From: Gymnorhina tibicen
Taxonomy: Eukaryota > Chordata > Aves > Passeriformes > Artamidae
Length of the DNA: 64,000 bases
Direction: 5' to 3'
Assembly (NCBI GenBank): GCA_013399875.1
Contig: VXAZ01001116.1
Span: 516,319 to 580,318, forward strand
This document shows, one piece after another, positions 48,406-62,625 of the stretch. How positions within the stretch are numbered: the stretch's first letter is position 1; the number at the start of each line of letters is the position of its first letter. Both the position numbers and the translations under genes were made by a program. Below the pieces are notes generated by a model. The model was not told the DNA's origin, searched no databases, and saw nothing but the letters and a program-made list of their open reading frames with translations.

Positions 48406-48429
48406 TTCTGCTTCTGCTGCTGCTGCTGC
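48406..48429. repeat. (CTG)n microsatellite, imperfect
   Basis: TTCTGCTTCTG followed by about four pure CTG units. It is short and imperfect, and gives the cysteine run at the end of the open frame 48094-48441 (+). Confidence 0.8.
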
Positions 48430-51400
48430 ACATATTCATGACTTGCAGGTGACTTTCTAACAAGTTATCCTTTATAACCCTGTGTGGGATTTTTGTGGTT
48501 TTTTTCCTGGTCCTTGCAATGCCTTTTGGATTCTTTAGACTTGTAGGATTGATATATAAAAATTAATGTGGAGGTGGTTATGTAAAGAGCTCCATTATAG
48601 ATATACACAACTCTGTTCATAACTTAGTAGGCTTAATAAAGTTGTTCTCACCACTAATGTCTTCTTAATACCATACAGTCTCCAGGGATTAAAAGAAAAT
48701 CTGTTCTTCCATGGAACAGAGGAAGAAGTAATAGTATTTGAGATAGTACAAATATATGCAGTAGTTTTAAGTAGATGGAATAATGCTGAATTATGGATGT
48801 ATTTGCCATGAGTATTGAATACTTAATAGTGGTTAGTGCCTTCATTCAAAGGTACCAAAGAATAGAAAAGATTAACAATTTGCACATTCTGAACACTCTG
48901 TATGTATAACTAGCAGACAGTCTCATGCACTGATCTTAGGACATATTCCAGATGTGTTATATGCTTCTGTGAAAAAAAAAGGAAAATGACTGAGAATAAA
49001 TGACAGCATGCTTTACAATGTCAACGTCCATGTAGCACATATTGGACTATCACATGGCAAAGGAGTGCTTACAGCACCAATATTACACCTTAGTGAGCAA
49101 CTGGACTCCTGCTCTTCAGATTTGCACAACAGCTCACAGTACTGACAATGCTGAATTTTGGAAATGTGGGCATCTTATGCAAGATAACTTTTTTATCTTA
49201 CAACTGATCCATAGTTAAATGATTCTGACTGCTGGGGAAAAGGTACTTTGACTTTCCATTGCACAACAGAATTTAGGCCTTTCCATTTCTCTATATACTA
49301 TGACATACAGTTACAGAGATGAAATTCAAAACATGGAAAAAAGCATCAATAGACATTGAATTTTAATATAGCATATGTAAGGAATAAGGCTAAGTTTGGA
49401 GGTGTGAATTGTATAAATGAGCACTGGCTACTTTATTCGTCAACAGAAGAGCAGGCTCTGGAAAATCTGAGGTTTACTTCCCATATATATGGTTGATTTC
49501 AGGTGCTCAGTAGATACTCTGCAAATCGTCTCTGGTGGTCAGTTTATTTACTTTCTGACTAATTTTGTGTGTCTGGGACCCCAGACTCTGGAAAGGTTCA
49601 TCTGACATTGCAGAGGATATAATTGCAATAGTATTGTATGAAAATTAAATAAATACTGTTCCAGTCTATAATAAAAAAATACAACTGAGGCCTCAGTCAC
49701 CCTAATCTCTCCCCAGAGCCAGAAGAAAGGCACATGCATCTCTACAAGGTGAATGAAACCATAGGATTTAACTATAATTCTACTTATAAGTCACCTTGGA
49801 GGAAAATAACTTCATAAATTCCAGTAGAGTTAACATCATTTTGTGCAGTTCCAGTTTCTTCAATGGAAAAAATGGAGGAGAAATACCCATTCAGAATTTG
49901 TGGAAATTCTAGATTCAATGCTAATTATCAGAACTGTAGGCACATTTCTGGCAATTGACAAATTGGGAGCTGTATAAACAGTAAACTAGTAGGCTTATAA
50001 TTTTTCTTCATTTACATAAATCATTGCAACATTTATTTACCAATCCCTATATCTGTGATTGGATAATTATTAGCAAACAAAAAATGTTTAAATTATTTTC
50101 CACTTTGGATATGATAATTTTACTGTGGTTTTGATAGTTGTTTATTTAGCTCCCATTGTAAGATGGTGAGGAACCATAGTTTATAACTTTCAGAAATGTA
50201 ACATGCAAAAAGTGCATTTTCTTCTGCTTGGAAAGTAATTGTCAAATTTTGTCCTAGATGACATTTTCACATATTTGCTCCAGGTTAAATGTACTGTTGC
50301 CACATTAAAATCTGAACACATTTCACAGCAAAGTACCTTTTTCTGTCAACAAAAATCAGCTTCTGTGTTTGGGGAAGACACCAAGCCACCTGGAAAACTT
50401 CAAAGAAACATTTTATCTGGTATAGTTACACTAATTTTTGTGTGTACAGTACTGATTTCCGTGAGTTTACAATGCCGGTTGCAATGCTGCTTTCTACATA
50501 ATTGCTATTTTGACTATTAGTTGTGAACTTAACTCTTCCTAGATAATTTTTGGTACCTGTCTTTACTGGCAGTCTACTGTCTTCTGTTGAAATATTTTAA
50601 CATTCTTTTTCAGCAGAAAATTAAAAGGAGAAGCCAGACTTTCACAAGGAAAAAAGAATATTAAGGGAAGATAAAAGTCTCTCCATAAGATATTCCTCAA
50701 TTACTATTTCCCTTGCTAGGATTGAAAAATGGAATACAGGATTTGATGCAAGGGTCATTCAACTATTAAACAGGATTAATTTTTGTGTGATAAACAACAG
50801 ACCTGTTCACTTTTTTTTTTAAATAGAAGCTAATGCCTTTGGTAACTATGTGAGTGTCAAATTTTGGGAATTCAATTTACTTCTTCATAACAACTGCCAT
50901 TTCAAGGAAAAAAAAAGCTCAAGTAAAATTGTCAGGGGACATCTATATTCTTATATGAATTTAAACTAGCAGTAAAATCATAAGTAGTATACAATTAGTT
51001 CCTGTACAACATGAAAAAGAAAACTTCACCTATTCTGTCTTCCTAACTGTGAAATACATCTGGCTTTTAAACAGTATCCCCAAAGAAGTTGTTAAAATTT
51101 TGTGCGTTCATCTAAAGCAAACCTAAAACATTGAGTACACAGTCAAGAGAGTGGCTGAATCATCTGTTACATCTGTTCCATCTCAAATACCCAAAGAAAG
51201 CGCCAAAGTGGGCTGAGGCTTGATAGGGATAATGCAAGATGTAACATAGACAAATACTCAGCATTAGATCTGGTGAAATATATTGAGCTTGACAAGAAAT
51301 TTAGGAAGCTCGGCCCACAGATGAACACTCAACAACATACTGTCAAGTGCTTTGGAGGGTTGTAGAACGAGAGAGAATAGGGAGAGAAAACTGATCCACC

Positions 51401-54400
51401 AAAGAAGGTGATTTTCACGACTAGCACCTGCAGTTGTTTTGTCAAAGAGCTGAGACAGCTCACTGGTGTCCTTTTTAAGCAGGGCAGAAGAAAAGAAGGC
51501 AGTGTTATGGTCCACCTCTAATATACCTGCTTAAATAAGCAGAGCACCTAGCCAACTGGGACAGAAAAGCTCTTTTTTTTCTGACCATTCTGCTGAATAA
51601 TGAGATCCATTAGGTACTTCAGAACACAAAATTTCTGAAATAATGCAGTCTGACCCCTAGGAATAGAGGCAGGAGGCAGGCACCTCAGGATTCATGCAGA
51701 GCAATTATAAGCAGATGATGAAAGAAAATAGTAGGTATTGTGAATAGGGCATATCAAATTTTAAGTACTGTTCACTTTAAGTGTTTTAATTCTGAAAATC
51801 CCAAAACTCTGAAGTATACCCTGTTTCTTTCCACTCACATCCCAACAATATAAAGGTGACAAATAGCAGGAGTTCCAGCCTGTGCAGCTCTATCGTTCAA
51901 TTCTAACATGATTATGAAACCTTATTCATGGTTATCTGCATTAGCCATAAAAACCAGAATTGTGCCAGTGGTAAGCTGGAAATGATAGAATGGAGATGGG
52001 AAATTCCCTGTGAAACGTACAGGTTAACTTCTTGGAGACCATTTTCTGGTGAGATTTTGAAGGATTTGGTGTTCCACAGTTTACTGTGTTTGAGGCTGTA
52101 GGTTGTAAGCTGGGCTAAAAGATTGCAACTGGGCAGTGGAGGGGAAGGCTGGCTGATTACTCTGGCTATTTCTGTCTGGGTCAGGGTAAACCACTTCAGA
52201 AAAAGTGATGGGAGAGGGGATTGTGCTTTCCCAAAAAGCATCTGTGTATGCTCAGCTTGGAGACCCATCTGCAGCGGAGCAGTAGCAGGGATGCAGCAGG
52301 GATCCTACAGTTCATGTGGGCAGTGGGAGACTCCTGTGAAGAGCAGAGCCCAGCTCTGCAGGGAGCGTGTCCTCACACCTGCAGGGAGCACACCTGGAAA
52401 GGGTCTCTCCCAGGGAGACACAAATGTGTTTGGAAGAACTTAAATTGATGATTTGTCACTACTGGAGGAAACAAACCTTCTTGTAAGAACATAGGAGCTA
52501 GGGAGAACCCTTTCCCAGCATTTATTTTATCTCATTCAGAAGAACTGATGTTTTCATGATTAAAAGTATTTTTCTTTTCTAGATCATATATTTCTGTTTA
52601 AGTAAGGGCTACTTTTGAATATTGGAAGCCATTAGTATCATCTAGTGCTAAGATAATGAGATTCATCTGCCCTAATTAAATGGTGTTCAGTCAAACTAGG
52701 CTTCTTTTGTACTTACTGGAAAGAAGTAAGCACTTCCTAAAGGTCATCTCATAATAAGACTTAAGGATAAGTAAAATTAATTGCCCTACAGAGGAATTCT
52801 AGAATGATCAGTTTTCACTTGATAGCTAACTCCTAGTGTCTAAAATTGGGTGCTATGACTCCTTCCTTTCTCATACTTCTAGTCCTAGTTCTAGCAATAT
52901 TTCATATATGCATAGATGTAACACCTGTACTTTTGAAGATGGTACATGATTCTGTCCGTGAGTTATGTCAGCAGTAATTATCAGACCAAGAATGTCTTTT
53001 AAAGGAGGAACAAACCTTTGCCTATTCAGTTGCACTCATTTTTTTGAGGACGATTTTTTCATTTCTAACACAAACTGTCATCTTTTAATAGTAATTATTA
53101 AAAACAATGGATTTTTGTGAAAATTGAATATCCTGAAGTAGAAAGCAAACAAATTCATACAGCAAGGTTAAAACTGCATGACTGTAGTTCAGGAGGCATT
53201 AGATTCAAACTAAATTAAAGTTAATATTTTCTAATGTTGCAAGTAAGAATTTGCCATATTATCTATGCTATTGAAAATGCTTATTCAGACTAAATGCAAG
53301 AAATAAACCAAATTGGTATCAAACAATCTGATGAACACTTTAAACAAACAGCAAGTTTAAAAAATCTCCATCATAATTATATGAGTCTTAACAGAACTTC
53401 TCTGATTTCTCAGCCATGCAAAGGTGTAATAATGTTCAAAGCTAATTTTTTTGCCTTATTAAATTTGGATGTCATGGAATAGAGTACACATACAAAGTGA
53501 CTGCATTTACTGTGTGCATATTATCCCAACAAAATCTGACATTCATAAAAACCTATGAGCTGCAGACATTTATTTCTTTAATGATTTCTCCTACCAAAGA
53601 CACACATGAGGCCCTTTCCCAGAGCTATCAGTAAAATATCACTGTGGCTCTGAAATCAGGAACATGAATTCAATCACAGAGATAAAAAGTTAAAGAGAGG
53701 CTACAAAGACTAGACAAACAATCCACTAGATGAACAGAGAGAGGAATCTAGCTTGACATATGTGAATCATGGAAGTCTAAAAGATTGTGAAGTCAAAACA
53801 AATATCTAGGACTGAATGCAAATGAAACCATGTCTCTTGAGAGTGGAAGAGCTCTTCACAAAACACAGAATAGATGATCACTGCTTTAACAACCAGAGGT
53901 ATTAGAAAGTGTAAAAAGGGAAACAAAAACTTGATATTGATGGTGATCCTGCTAAATCCCGTACGTACTTTACTGTTGCCAAGGGATTCACATGACATGG
54001 AAATTTTCATTCATTTCTTCTCCAAAGTGCCAATAAGCCTATAAATAAATTGACTTTTACTTTCATGTTTATAGCAAGCTTGAATGAAATGGGATAGAAT
54101 GTGTAACTGAATCTTCACAAAAATATAGGAAGAAGCTTCAGTGTATTTCAATAAAACACATTTGAGGCTTGCTCATAAAGCCAGTAACACTTCCTTCTGC
54201 TACAAAGGGCTACTGCAATAGTTCAGCAAAGTTAAACTCACAAGTCTTACTTGTCTCATTAAGGTAAATATATTTTACCAATTCAGCTCAGTGTCCTCGG
54301 ATCTCTACTGTTGGTGAGAAAACAATTTTTTCAGGCAGGAAAATAGTCATAGAAATGGGAGCAAGTTCCTGTGCCTCACCTCAGCAGTTTCAAAGATTAT

Positions 54401-57400
54401 GGAAATCTTACTAAGTTTCCTTCATCAAATGAGTAGTGCAGGGTTAACTTCATCAAGTGCTATGCCATGGAAAGAAGTGTGGATGGAAAAGATGATTGCT
54501 TCAGGAACAGTGTGGCCCAGTGTCATGCTTTGTATAACAAAAGTAGAGCTAAAGAGGATAAACTTATCTAGTGAGTGGTTACTCACCTTAATCTACAAAA
54601 GCACTTGTAAACAAGCCAGCAATATAGAAATTGCTGCTCCCTTCCTTATGAACTACAATAAATATATTTATCTATGTGCCTGTGTTGTTTGAGCCCCATT
54701 TAAAAGATAACCAAGACAAACTAAAGGCTTCTGTATATAAGCAAATTTTACATTTATTAATTTATTTAAATAAACAGCTACCCTTCTAGCCTCTGAGAGG
54801 ATTTTGTCTGTATTGAAAATGTCTCCTTGTAAGAAAATAAGAACAGAACATTGTTCAGCAGGAAATGCTATGATAGATTTGTTAGATAGACTTTAGCGTA
54901 CTTTAAATAGATACATTTGTTTTATCTGCAGTCCCTCAGCAATTATTTTCTTAGCAGGCAAATGCGTCAGCAGGCAAACAGCGCAGTAGATTAGAGTGCA
55001 ACAGTGAAAGTTACTTGGTACTGTTGAAGCAGCCTCTGAAGGGATAAGTGCTGGTTCTCCATGAAGTAGCACCAACAAAGCTGGACTATAAAACAAACAT
55101 GAAAACTACAAGAGCTATTTGATGACATGAATTTTATGAAAAAAACCCAATGGCTTTCAGCATTAGAAAAGTGACTTTACAGGACAACGTAAAGATTTTA
55201 TTTCATAATCCAAAATCTCAAAGCATGAACCCTTATATTGCACATTTGCTACTGTTCACTTAAGAAAATTAACCCCTGGAGTATGGGAAGAAAGAAATTT
55301 CATTGCAGAGGTAAGAAATATGACAGGGGCATGCACTGTTTGCACATTTGAGAAAAGAACGGAAGCCCCGTACAGACTGACAAGAATAACAACCTTTCAT
55401 TCAATGGAGCCTCAGAAGGATTTGAAGCTGTCATGTTGCTGAATGAAAGACTAGTGATGTATGTCTTATAAGTAATGGGAAAATACAGAAGTAGTCATGG
55501 AAAAAAGATTGCTATAAGCACCTGGTAAATATTAATACATACAGAGTCATCTCAATTATCCAAATCACTATCGAGAAAAACTCTCAATTACTAAAAATAA
55601 AATATGTTCTCTGAAGCAAGAAGAGCCAACCAAAGAACAGGAAGAAAGAGGATCTCCCTGAATTTAAGGGCGGGATATCATGCAGATGCCTCAGAGGTGG
55701 GCTTTGGTGTCCTTCATTCCCAAGCAGTGAAGAATTTTGATTTCACACAGCAAAAATAAAGTTGTTCTGTAAAAATCCATGTCAGTCATTATAATAACAA
55801 GATATGGACTGTTCCTGGGAAATTGTCTGTACATGATGATTCTTGAACTTGCTATTGTAATCACTGGGTTGATCACCACATCTCGCCAAAGATCACATCA
55901 AGAGTTGTCCAGGTCTGAGGAAGTCTAGTTTTACACAACAATTAACTGGTTTTTTTCTAATGCTTATTGAGGTGCAACATTGAAATCTGTGATGGGTTTT
56001 TACAGAATTAAATATCTGATTGTATAGGGTAAAAATCACTTAACACTGTGTGCTGCAAAATGCTGAAAACTTAGTCATCGAGCACAAAGAGTAAAAGACA
56101 TAAAGGAGGATCATATAAGTAAAGACATCAAGTAACCACAGGAATTAAAGTTATTTTATTTTTTATAAATACTTTAGCCCTGTGGACACAATGAGGAAAT
56201 GTCCGTATGGTCACATATGGAGAAAGATCCTATAGAACCCAACTATGACAGCCTCAATAAAAAATAAAGACACAACATGACAGAAGCATTAAAATTATGT
56301 AGGTCCCTTAAGCCACCTTGATCCAAGGCTCACTGAGTTTATTTGAGTACAGCAAGGAGGATTTTGCTGACAGGTTAAACTCCATTTCAAAACTGATAGG
56401 CTGCATAATACAGTACATCAAGTAGCACTGTGTTAATGCATTTTAAATGTCAACTTACATGCAGTGCCAGTGCAGAATGAATACATCTCAGAAAGCAGTC
56501 CATCATTTAAACATTTTATTCTGAGCAACAATGATCTTGCCAGAGGGGCAACCTCCTTTTCTGGCCACTGGTTGTAAGGAAGGCTCCAGGTTCACCCCTG
56601 TCTTTCCCAGTCACTTCTTCCTGTTGTATAAGACCCAGAGAGTGTGCAGGTCTGCTCACATGTTGTAAGAATTCTGAGACAACTACCAGTTTTACAAAAC
56701 ACTGACCATTTCAGCTGATTTACTTTCCCATTGTTATTAGCTCTACTTCTAAAGATCATGTTTTCCAGCTGGGCATCCAATATGCTATAACCTTGTATTT
56801 AGGTACTTTTAGTGACTGTAGATCGGTGACCAAAACCCAGATTATGTTTTTTGTTTGGGGCCATGAGAAAAGCACATCTGATCTGCTTTAAACCCATTGC
56901 TAATCAACATATCTCAGAAAATTAATTAATTAAATCCTTAAAGTCTGTTGTGTATCCTTTTGAACATCCCCCTATTTTTTCTTCACAACTCAGGAAGGAT
57001 TAGTGGAAAGGAATAAGTCACATTTCAAATAAGAAAGGAAAAAAAAGGAAAAAGGCAGCAGCAGCCTTGAAAGTCATCCATCACAGTTTCTAAAGTGTCA
57101 TAAGTCCTTTGAGCAATTTTTTTCCATGTGTCAGTTTACAGGCAGTGGCTCAGAGACCATTAGGGCTGGTAGAAAAGTAGCAAGCTGTGTGTCTTGTTCA
57201 CAAAGAAAAAGTAAAGATGGAAGAATAAGGATGACAGAAATACTGAAAATAGACACCTATTTAAATAAAAAATTGAAGAATCAGTACTGGATGTTCTTAA
57301 ATAATCAAATGTATCTAGATCTTTTCAAATAGAACAAATTATATTGCACTGGAAACACCTAAAAACATGGATTCCTTTCTTGTATTCCTCTTCAAGCTTC

Positions 57401-57893
57401 CATAGAGATTCTGATCTCAAAGTCAAAACCTACTGAAGGCACCTGGGACAGTAAGAAAACCTCTTAACTACTTTTATGTTCTGTATAATGAAGTAGTCCA
57501 GACACACGTTTTGAAACAGTTCTGGAATTAGAATAAAAGCATTATTATAACAAAGAGCTCCAGAATTTCTGGGTGATAGGTAATTCACATGATGGACTTG
57601 AACTCCAAAAGAACAAAAGGAGATAGCACTTGCTAAAATTGTTCTCTAGTAGACAAAACTTAGTCAAATGTAGTGCCTTCATTGGAGTGTATAATTAAAA
57701 AACAATGAATCTTTCTATTTAGTTTAACAGTGCAAGTCTAAATAGATCAGAATTAACTACAGTTAAGTACCCACTGCAGTGTTCTAAGTTAAAGACAATC
57801 TTAGGCTTACAGTAAAATGTTTGTAACAAGAAATTCAAGACAGAGAAAACAGTACTCAGAATTTTAGACAGATAAATATTATATGAAAAATAA

Positions 57894-57909
57894 GATATGA
57901 TATCATATC
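57894..57909. repeat. 16-bp perfect palindrome
   Basis: GATATGATATCATATC reads the same on both strands. A further GATATGATAA follows directly, making a local cluster of GATATGAT units. The base composition is low-complexity, so this may be chance. Confidence 0.85.
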
Positions 57910-58067
57910 AGATATGATAAAGATACTCTCTAAATATAACCCAAGTGCTTTCTGATAAATCAACAGGGGAGCAACAATCCTCTCATCTGTTTGTAGCATT
58001 TCAGACAACAACTCTGACCTTCTCTTTTTGTTCTATGTTTGGAAATGTCAAAGCAACAACATGAGCT

Positions 58068-58089
58068 TTAATTAATTAATTAATTAATT
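58068..58089. repeat. (TTAA/TAAT)n microsatellite
   Basis: About five to six tandem TTAA-type tetranucleotides ending in TTGATCC. This is a simple short repeat. Confidence 0.9.
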
Positions 58090-61000
58090 GATCCTTGGTT
58101 AATAGCAAACTACAGTCAAGCAAAGCCTTCATTAAAGGATTACAGAAAATCTGATACCCTTTGCTAAATTCCCTGGACAATTCTGGGAGAGGTAAAAAGG
58201 TTAAAATTCTTGCAAACAAAGATGGAGCAAAGAAAGTCCTTAGAGTACTATATTTGCATTGTTTGGACTTACTTCTCCACTTGGAACTGTATTTTCAGAT
58301 TTTACTGCTTTTAATCTTCAAAATCTCCTTTCATTTAAAATACAATTTTTAAATAAGACTACGTCATAAATAATCTTTCAAGTTAATGATGTAATACATC
58401 ATATACCAATTTATAAAACTGAATGGGTTTACATTGCAAGATTTTTTTTAATATCTGTGATTTATGACAGGTGTGTTTGCAGTCTTCTCTGTCTTTCTGA
58501 GCTTGAATGAGCAAAAACCAAAGCAAACATTCTCCGAGCTTCTACATTTCATCTGCTGTCTTATAAAAGTAAGATAATTTACTCATTTAATCTTGCTTTG
58601 AATTAAAACTGTATCAGAGCTTAGACCATAGAAACTTCTTTCTAAAACTTATTCTCAGTTTAAACTCCAGGGTGGTTCAAGGTACGGATGATTGGATTTA
58701 AACCTGACCTACTATTTCATCACATTACCTCAGATTAATAAGTTATTATTTTTAATTGGAAAAAGTGTGGAATATTAAAGCTGAGTTATATCTGAGTGCA
58801 ATTCTAAAAAATTAGCATGCTATTGATTCCTGAAAACAAAACATTGAGGGGTTGGTGTTAAAGCACTTAACTAAAATGGCCTCACTGTGAAAGACGGGGA
58901 TGACTCTCCATGTCCTGCATAAAATCTTGGGTTATTCTCGCTGTGCAGTAAGAGGTATCACTGAGCTACCTAAATGGCTCTGCAGATTCATTCAGTGAAG
59001 CAATTCTGTGTTCTCTACCTCCTCGCATCCTTCTTCTCAAAAGATGCCCATGCAAAACATTGCTAACAACTGAGGAACTTCCATACCTCAGGGACCAGTA
59101 AATAGCAGGATAACAGAGTGGCTGTCTACAAGGAATGGTCCCTTGGTCTAGCCCTGCAGTTGGGTCTTCCTCAAGTGTGTCTTGGAAGATGAGAACTATC
59201 TGGGTGGATGTGTCAAGCTGAAATGTGCATCAGCAAGTGGGCAGAAGCCCAGTTGTACGTCAGACCTGTCCCAGTTTCTCTCTGTGTACTCCTAAGCATG
59301 TGCAGCAAATACCCAAAGTTTCACAGGAAGCTGTAAATAAGAAGTAAAGAGATGACACATGACAGATTGAAAAAAGAAGAAATTAACAGGCTTGCTTTTG
59401 GTCTTGTGCTGAAACATGAAATCCATTGCAATGATAGAAATATTTTTTTTCTCCTACATTTGTCTCCTCTTTCACTGACTTCTTCATTAATAAACATACT
59501 TGTTTCCAGAAACAACTTTCTTTGCCTTCTTTCTACCTGATTTTCCTAGTCCAGATTTAAAAATTAGTTTAAATGCCATTAAACCCACTGATTTTTGTAA
59601 GTCTTACAGACCATCATGCAACCCACATCTAAAAATAAACACAGCTTTATAAAGTGTAAGTAGTTAATCTGCTCTATGATGCAGCAAAGCAACAGTAGAA
59701 AGTTGCATAAATTTCTTGGGAGATTGAGAAATCCAAAGTTTAGCAGGAAAATTTTTAACAAAAGTAATACAGTGGTACAAAACATTTGAAGTCATCAGAT
59801 AATTCTTAGGATTTTTGTTGTTTACATATAACAGCCACCATAATGCTTTTTTCACTCTGCAGTATTGTCCGTCAGGGGTTTTTTTCATCTCATGGTGTCT
59901 ACTTTGCATATTCTAAAGCTTGGCCCCACTCGTACCCACTTTAGGTCAATAGGAGTTTAATGACTGCCTTAAATAACGGGATCAAGCCCACAATGGCTGT
60001 CAAACTAACAAAAACCTTCAATGCCTTTAAGTGAAATAGATGACCTTCCAACTCACCCTCCTAAAAAATGAGTCCAAAAAATGAAGCTGCTACTCCGATA
60101 TACATACCATACATGCCCATATGTTGAATTACCTTACAATTTTGCTCTGTGTGGTATCCATCATTTGTCACATTATGCTATTTTAAGTAGGCAACCTTGC
60201 AANGCATGTTTAACACCTGGCAGCCCTGAAAAGCAGTTGCCCAAGTACAGATTTAGGTCCCTAACCTTAGGTACTCAAGTTGAATCATTTAGATCTTTTG
60301 CTGTGGTGGCATAGTTCAAGTGATTACCATATATTGACATATACTATATTAATCTACCTTTCAGCTATCATGAACTTAAGTAGACAGCTCCATATATCAT
60401 TTGTTTAATAATCCATACAGTTTTGTCCTTTCATTAATAGTTAACGACATGTGTTGGACAATAAATTGGATGAGGGATAGCATACCTTATAGACAATATG
60501 GCAGATAAATTTTAAGATGGCAAGTGATGTGTCAGCAATATCTAGTTCATTACGTGAGGCTATCAAATATTTCAGGGAAGTTTCTGAAGAGGTGGCTTTA
60601 CCTTTATATTTTCTAACCTTCAGAACTGGTATTCTTACTATTTTATTGTCATATAAAGTACACGCTCCACAATTCCAGTTTAACAGCTTTTCTTTCTTTG
60701 TTTCTCTTCTCCCCACCTTACTCCCCCCTAAACACTCAACACCAGTAAATGCTAAAAAGAATAATATTACTCCTCCCAATTCAGGTAGTAAAAGAGGCTG
60801 AGAAGGAAAACATTCAAAAGTAGCCATTCCTTCAAAATTCCAACAATAGCTGAAGCTGAGCTGAAGCTCAGAAAAGCATGAGCCAAAATTTCCCTTTTTA
60901 GTCAGAATTTTGTATGACAATTGGAAAGTGTCTTTGAAGGTAGTTATAAAAACTGAAAAAAAGAGAAGTATAGAAGGATGAGAATGATTTCTTTTGTAGT

Positions 61001-61699
61001 TTCCACAGCTGAAAAATATGTAAGCCTGTCATGAAGTCAATTTAGGTTGTTCCATAACATATGAAGAAAACCAGTAAATGAATGCATGCGATGTGAATAG
61101 AGGGCAACCATTTTTTGTACATTATTTTACAGACAAAGATGCTGAACCTTTGAGAAGCAAACATAGACAATTATCCTTGGTGTACTTACCTATTGCAAGT
61201 AATAAAATAACCTTTCAGTTCAAACACTTTTTCATGTGCTGAACTCTGCCACAGTAATAATCTCATTATTTTGTTCTAGTCCTATACACAAGTCTACAAA
61301 ATCCACGATCATTCTATACATATATATTCCTAAAGACTGGGATTGTTCAAACTGAAGTTCAAGAGTGAATATTAATGACTGCTCCTCTGGTCTCACACTT
61401 TTGACTCAAAAATTACTCTGGCTTCTGTGCTACATTGATTTTTTTATACTACTCTTCAGATGCATCTCCTATGGTAGTTAAATACCTGACAAGTTGGCAG
61501 AGTCTCAGTAAAATCCAAATACTGCCCAACTACACTCACTTTGCAGGTTCTGGAGCCCTGATTGGGTATACAGCTTCCAAAGGCTTCCTGCCTTAGCCTC
61601 TGTTAAGGATGAAGAAATATAACTCACAGTTGAAATCTGCAGTAATTCCATGTAATCTGCCTTGCTTTAAGTTTCACTTTTCAGTCGTAATGAATATCC

Positions 61700-62625
61700 A
61701 GTGAAAGACCAATTATCCGGACAAGGGGATCAAGTGTACCCCCAGTCAGTTTGCAGATTACAACAAGCGGGGTGGGAGTGTTGATCTGCTGGAGGGTAGG
61801 AAGGCTCTGCAGAGGGATCCGGACAGGCTGCACTGATGGGTGGAGGCCAACAATTCGTGGTTCAACAAGGCCAAGTGCCACATCCTGCACTTCTGTCATA
61901 ACAATCCCCTGCAGTGCTAAATGCTGGGTCACAGTGGCTGGAAAGTGACCTAGCAGAAAACGGCCTGGCAGTACTGGTAAACAGCAGATGAACGTGAGCC
62001 AGTGTGTGCCCAGGTGGCCAAGAAGGCCAATGGCAACCTGGCCTGTATCAGCAACAGTGTGACCAGCAGGACTAGGGAGGTTCAGCCCCCTGTACTCCAC
62101 ACTGGTGAGGACACACCTCAAATCCTGTGTTCAGTTTTGGGGATCTCATGACAAGAGGGACACTGAGGTGCTGGAGAGAAGAGCAACAGAGTTGGGGAAG
62201 GGTCTGGAGCCCAAGTCTTATGAGGAGTGCCTGAGGAAGCTGGGGGTGTTTAACCTGGAGAAAAGGAGGCTCAGGGGAGACCTTATTACTCTCTGTAACA
62301 GCCTGAAAGGAATTCATAGCCAAGTGGGGGTGATGTTTTCTACCAAGTAACAACCAATAGGACAAGAGGAAATGGCGTCAAGTTGCAGCACTGGACATTT
62401 AGATTGGATATTAGGAAACATTTCTTCACTAAAAGGGCTGTCAAGCTCTGGAACCGGGTGCTCCAGGAAATGGTAGATTAACCATTCCTGAAGTTATTTA
62501 GAAGACATGTACATGTGGCTAAAAGGCATTCGGTGGTGGACTTGGCAGTGCTGGGTTAACAGCTGAACTCAATCATCTTACCAGTCTTTTCTAACCTAAA
62601 AAATTATATGATTGTGTGAAAGACC
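61700..62625 (+). mobile_element. CR1 LINE, ORF2 C-terminal end and 3' UTR
   Basis: This is the most complete CR1 3' portion in the window. It runs from AAGGGGATCAAGTGTACCCC and TCAGTTTGCAGATTACAACA (the altered FADD region) through GTTGATCTGCTGGAGGGTAG, CCAGGTGGCCAAGAAGGCCA, GTCTTATGAGGAGTGCCTGA, GGAGAAAAGGAGGCTCAGGG and GATTGGATATTAGGAAACAT to the weak end ATTATATGATTGTGTGA. It shares its subfamily with the copies at 26885 and 33022. Confidence 0.93.
61715..62349 (+). pseudogene. CR1 ORF2 RT thumb and C-terminus, degraded
   Basis: Degraded coding sequence of the CR1 polyprotein, starting at the catalytic [12 protein letters not shown] block (normally FADDTK; the second catalytic D is lost to Y). 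It then shows [45 protein letters not shown], and [20 protein letters not shown] (62217-62276). Several in-frame stops and frame shifts show it is dead. The 81-codon plus frame 62105-62350 is the least damaged piece. Confidence 0.85.

Larger units (their letters stand above)
46155..61690. other. Long AT-rich stretch without recognisable gene
   Basis: This is the largest interval without recognised transposons, about 15.5 kb. Most of it is plain AT-rich sequence. Listed separately are an enhancer-like interval (46450-46925), a CTG run (48406-48429), a TAAT run (58068-58089) and a 16-bp palindrome (57894-57909). A G-rich patch lies at about 52090-52440. The longest open frame of the window outside transposons (60441-60920 -, 159 codons) lies here and shows no recognised domain. 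One unknown base (N) is at 60203. Confidence 0.5.

Noticed and set aside
48094..48441. 115-codon plus frame ending in a cysteine run
   Set aside because: The cysteine run comes from the CTG microsatellite read in another frame; no domain seen.
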